From positions 744,001 to 808,000 of the forward strand of contig OZ242170.1 of assembly GCA_965205545.1 (NCBI GenBank): a DNA stretch of 64,000 nucleotides. The letters are read 5' to 3'. Origin of the DNA: Bin55 sp965205545. GTDB taxonomy: Bacteria > Pseudomonadota > Gammaproteobacteria > Pseudomonadales > Azotimanducaceae. Below are positions 61,445 to 64,000 of the stretch, one piece after another. The first letter of the stretch is position 1, and every line of letters starts with the position of its first letter. Both the position numbers and the translations under genes were made by a program. Under the pieces are notes generated by a model. It was not told the origin of the DNA, did not search any database, and saw only the letters and a program-made list of their open reading frames with translations.

Positions 61445-63046
61445 ATGAGTGAAGACATCGTCGATGTGCTGATTGTTGGTGCGGGCGCATCAGGCGCAGC
61501 TGTAGCCTGGAGTCTTGCCGACACGAAGATGCGCATAGTCTGCCTGGAGCAAGGCGGATGGACGAATCCATCTGACTATCCAAGTACCGGTGTGGACTGG
61601 GAAAACCGACATTGGGGTTCCTTCGGGATTAACCCCAATCATCGCGGGAGGGAAACAGACTACCCGATAAATGGCACGAACTCTCCTATCGCGGTCGCGA
61701 ATTTCAATGCCGTTGGCGGCAGCACAATCTTGTACGCCGGACACTTTCCTCGGTTTCATCCATCGGATTTTCGCGTGAAGAGTCTTGACGGCGTAGCTGA
61801 CGATTGGCCTATTGACTACGATACGTTGGAGCCGTTCTACGACGAAAACGACCGAATGATGGGAGTTTCTGGATTGGAAGGCGATCCCGCATATCCTCCA
61901 AAACCACAACTCATGCCACCGCTTCCCCTTGGGGAATCGGGTCAGACGCTTGCAAAGGGATTCAATTCCCTTGGCTGGCACTGGTGGCCTTCAGACACAG
62001 CAATTGCCACAGAAGACTACGACGGTCGAGGTAAATGCATCAATCTTGGTGGTTGCTATACAGGTTGTGCACAAGGTGCGAAAGCTTCATCGGACATTAC
62101 CTACTGGCCACATGCAATTCGAGCAGGAGTTGAATTAAGAACCCATTGTCGTGTTCGTGAAATCACGGTAAACGACAATGACTTTGCCACTGGCGTGACC
62201 TACTTCGACGAAAATGGCGTGGAGAGGCACCAAAGAGCCGAAGTCGTTATTCTCGCTTGCAATGGTGTGGGAACTCCACGACTATTGCTAAACTCGACAT
62301 CCCCACGATTCCCAAACGGATTGGCGAATCGAAGTGGATTGGTAGGCAAGAACTTCATGTTCCATCCGTACGCGCTAATAGTGGGCGTCTTTCCCGACGA
62401 ACTGGACGGCTACAAAGGACCGGGGGTGTGCATATGGAGCCAAGAGTTCTACGAAACTGATGAATCACGAGGCTATCTGAGGGGATTCACATTTGAGTGC
62501 GCTCGTGGACGCGGCGTAGTAGGTACAGCTTTGACGGGATTGGGATATGGTCACATCCCATGGGGAAGTGGCCATCATGCGGCTTATCGCAAGCTCCACA
62601 ATCGAATCGCTGGAATGTCAGCGATATGCGAAGACTTTCCGGAAGAGCACAACACTGTAACTCTCGACCCTGATTTAAAGGACTCCAATGGAATCCCGTG
62701 TCCAAAGATCGACTACACCGTAAGCGAAAATTCGGAGAAGATGCTGCAATTCGCTATTGAACGAGCAACTGAGGTTCTTAAGGCATCCGGAGCAACCGAC
62801 ATTCTGACGGAGTGCCCGATCGCGCACGGCGGCTGGCACCTGATGGGCACGACTCGAATGGGCACGGATCCGGAACGGTCCGTCGTCAACGAATGGGGAC
62901 GGTGCCACGACGTCAGGAACATGTTTGTCGTCGATGGAAGCATTTTCGTTACAAGCGCAGGGGTCAATCCCACGCGAACTATCCAGGCGCTAGCGTTGTA
63001 TGTGGCAGACTCTATGAAAAAAAGACTGGCAAATCTGTTTGACTAG
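61445..63046 (+). CDS. GMC-type membrane dehydrogenase, large flavin subunit
   Basis: The 533-residue flavoprotein has VLIVGAGASGAAVAWSLA near the start, NAVGGSTILYAGH, the cysteine-bearing GCYTGCAQGAKASSD, and the catalytic GGWHLMGTTRMGTDP and NPTRTIQA regions. It resembles the gluconate/sorbitol/fructose dehydrogenase large subunit, which passes electrons to a cytochrome or quinone. No cytochrome gene follows; the downstream gene encodes a subunit-3-like protein starting right after the stop. Substrate unknown. Confidence 0.92.
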   Translation: MSEDIVDVLIVGAGASGAAVAWSLADTKMRIVCLEQGGWTNPSDYPSTGVDWENRHWGSFGINPNHRGRETDYPINGTNSPIAVANFNAVGGSTILYAGHFPRFHPSDFRVKSLDGVADDWPIDYDTLEPFYDENDRMMGVSGLEGDPAYPPKPQLMPPLPLGESGQTLAKGFNSLGWHWWPSDTAIATEDYDGRGKCINLGGCYTGCAQGAKASSDITYWPHAIRAGVELRTHCRVREITVNDNDFATGVTYFDENGVERHQRAEVVILACNGVGTPRLLLNSTSPRFPNGLANRSGLVGKNFMFHPYALIVGVFPDELDGYKGPGVCIWSQEFYETDESRGYLRGFTFECARGRGVVGTALTGLGYGHIPWGSGHHAAYRKLHNRIAGMSAICEDFPEEHNTVTLDPDLKDSNGIPCPKIDYTVSENSEKMLQFAIERATEVLKASGATDILTECPIAHGGWHLMGTTRMGTDPERSVVNEWGRCHDVRNMFVVDGSIFVTSAGVNPTRTIQALALYVADSMKKRLANLFD

Positions 63047-63050
63047 AAAG

Positions 63051-63533
63051 ATGTCCGATTCGCAACAACTCATAGCCACGGAATCGTTGACGGACAGTCA
63101 CTGCCTGGTGCTGAATTCGCTTCTCGACACAATGATTCCACCCGACAGCCCTCTATCGATTCCGGGTGCTGGTGATCCAGTGATAGTGGAACGAATCGTC
63201 AAGTCGATTCGAGTGGGTTCCTTGCAACAAATTGCTGAAGGCTTGAATGAGGTCGAGGCGCTGACTCATGCAGCAAGCGGACGTAAATTCGTGGAGTGCG
63301 ATCAGGCAGAACGTGAAGAGTGCTTCCACGCGCATAAATTAGCACAACGGGATTTTGTAAGGACTCTAGGATCTATCGCAATCCATTGCTACTACACCGA
63401 TCCTCGCGTAATGGAATCTCTTGAAATGGAACCGCGTCCACCGTTCCCAAAGGGGTTCAAAGTGGAACAGGGAGACTGGTCACTGCTCGATCCGGTTCGA
63501 GAGAGACCCAAAATCTACCGCAAGACATCGTAA
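63051..63533 (+). CDS. gluconate 2-dehydrogenase subunit 3-like protein
   Basis: The 160-residue protein contains LNSLLDTMIPPD and ends in the aromatic-rich YYTDPRVMESLEME and PFPKGFKVEQGDW segments found in subunit 3 of flavin-cytochrome dehydrogenases. The ATG at 63051 starts four bases after the GMC gene stop. Typical subunit 3 proteins carry a twin-arginine signal, but none is visible here, so the complex may stay cytoplasmic. The functional pairing is inferred from adjacency. Confidence 0.8.
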   Translation: MSDSQQLIATESLTDSHCLVLNSLLDTMIPPDSPLSIPGAGDPVIVERIVKSIRVGSLQQIAEGLNEVEALTHAASGRKFVECDQAEREECFHAHKLAQRDFVRTLGSIAIHCYYTDPRVMESLEMEPRPPFPKGFKVEQGDWSLLDPVRERPKIYRKTS

Positions 63534-63937
63534 GCCAAGAAGCTCCTCCGCCACAGCCTAGTACCGTCAACACTCCACTTGTTGGCCATTGCTGCGTGTA
63601 ATCTGCTCTGCTTTACTCGTTGCGGCAATTGAATATCGCATCGAAATGCACCTGGACAATGCGGGTATGTATTGCACAGGTTCAAACTCCAACAAGCCGC
63701 TAACACCACAATTCAACGCAGACACCGGAAAAACCGTGTTCTGCGCAAATTGTTGTGTAGATTCAATTCATAACACTATACGGCTTTACTGCTGATTTCG
63801 ATTGCAGGACCGACTGCAAATCAACTCCTATAACTTTCTCTAATATTGTGAACAGATACCTATTATGCATTTATTAAATAATAATAAATGATATAATGTA
63901 TTACAAATTGTCTTATCTCAAAAGGAGAAAATCAACA
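63534..63937. other. non-coding stretch ending in an AT-rich promoter
   Basis: The 404 bases hold no gene I can support; a 68-codon open frame at 63589 lacks a ribosome-binding site. The last 120 bases are strongly AT-rich, unlike the rest of the window, and contain an inverted repeat and a promoter. Confidence 0.5.
63868..63897 (+). promoter_or_regulatory. inverted repeat overlapping a promoter
   Basis: CATTTATTA (63868-63876) is mirrored perfectly as TAATAAATG (63882-63890). A perfect -10 hexamer TATAAT follows at 63892-63897, 40 bases before the ATG of the next gene. The repeat covers the -35 position, which suggests repressor control. No good -35 box is seen. Confidence 0.6.
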
Positions 63938-64000
63938 ATGAGTGAAAAGAAACTACCGCGCAAGATCGAAAGTCAACTCCGTGAGTTGGAAGATAGCTGG
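63938..64000 (+). CDS. start of a gene cut by the right edge
   Basis: An ATG at 63938 is preceded by AAAAGGAG at a normal spacing and opens a frame of 21 codons to the edge, beginning MSEKKLPRKIESQL. The visible part is charged and helical. Too little is seen to name a family. Confidence 0.7.
   Translation, partial: MSEKKLPRKIESQLRELEDSW

Noticed and set aside
63589..63795. 68-codon plus-strand open frame near the right end
   Set aside because: No ribosome-binding site and no coding character; it lies in sequence that becomes increasingly AT-rich towards a promoter.
1..64000. CRISPR array, insertion sequence or prophage genes
   Set aside because: No regularly spaced repeats, transposases, integrases or phage structural genes were found; the only mobile-like trace is the dead AAA ATPase gene.

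Overview
The window looks like a chromosomal segment of a gammaproteobacterium. The main evidence is the block infC-rpmI-rplT-pheS-pheT-ihfA-merR followed by tRNA-Pro, an order typical of that class. Base composition is near balanced by eye. The many CoA-thioester genes, luciferase-like monooxygenases, GMC oxidoreductases and TonB machinery suggest an aerobic, possibly marine or host-associated heterotroph. I cannot assign a genus.

Layout: 1-863, a PIN-domain gene cut by the left edge with a small partner. 1279-9306, housekeeping: tRNA-Pro, the infC-to-merR translation operon (minus strand), tRNA-Val and uvrB. 9342-16044, an acyl-CoA ligase, a small secreted protein, then a CoA transferase, a flavin monooxygenase and a thiamine-diphosphate enzyme in a row. 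16168-28704, three tandem paralogous giant proteins of about 1160-1190 residues. Each has an ABC-2-like membrane part, an M1-aminopeptidase-like part without the zinc motif, and a golvesin-like C-terminal domain. A dead AAA ATPase gene sits between copies 1 and 2. 28714-38311, a minus-strand run: GMC oxidoreductase, a secreted fusion of an M14 carboxypeptidase with an argininosuccinate-lyase-type enzyme, a TonB receptor, a flavin monooxygenase, a small membrane protein and a YbjQ-family protein. 38471-49529, scattered catabolic genes: SDR, a frameshifted TPP enzyme, sulfatase, isoprenylcysteine-type methyltransferase, class I aldolase, two more luciferase-like enzymes, an ArsC-like protein, an amidohydrolase and an enoyl-CoA hydratase. 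49541-60070, hydrolase, Cu/Zn superoxide dismutase, TauD-type dioxygenase, lipoprotein, two coupled acyl-CoA dehydrogenases, prolyl oligopeptidase, SDR and a split MaoC hydratase. 60504-64000, an AT-richer secreted protein, a GMC dehydrogenase with a small partner subunit, and the start of a new gene behind a clear promoter.

The two most unusual systems are the carboxypeptidase-lyase fusion next to a TonB receptor, which may be a scavenging system for an N-substituted amino acid or peptide, and the triplicated permease/dead-peptidase/golvesin proteins with no ABC ATPase in view. Smaller oddities are an AUU start for infC, a missing thrS, an IHF alpha subunit with leucine in place of the DNA-intercalating proline, a CoA transferase with no normal start codon, and two broken genes.
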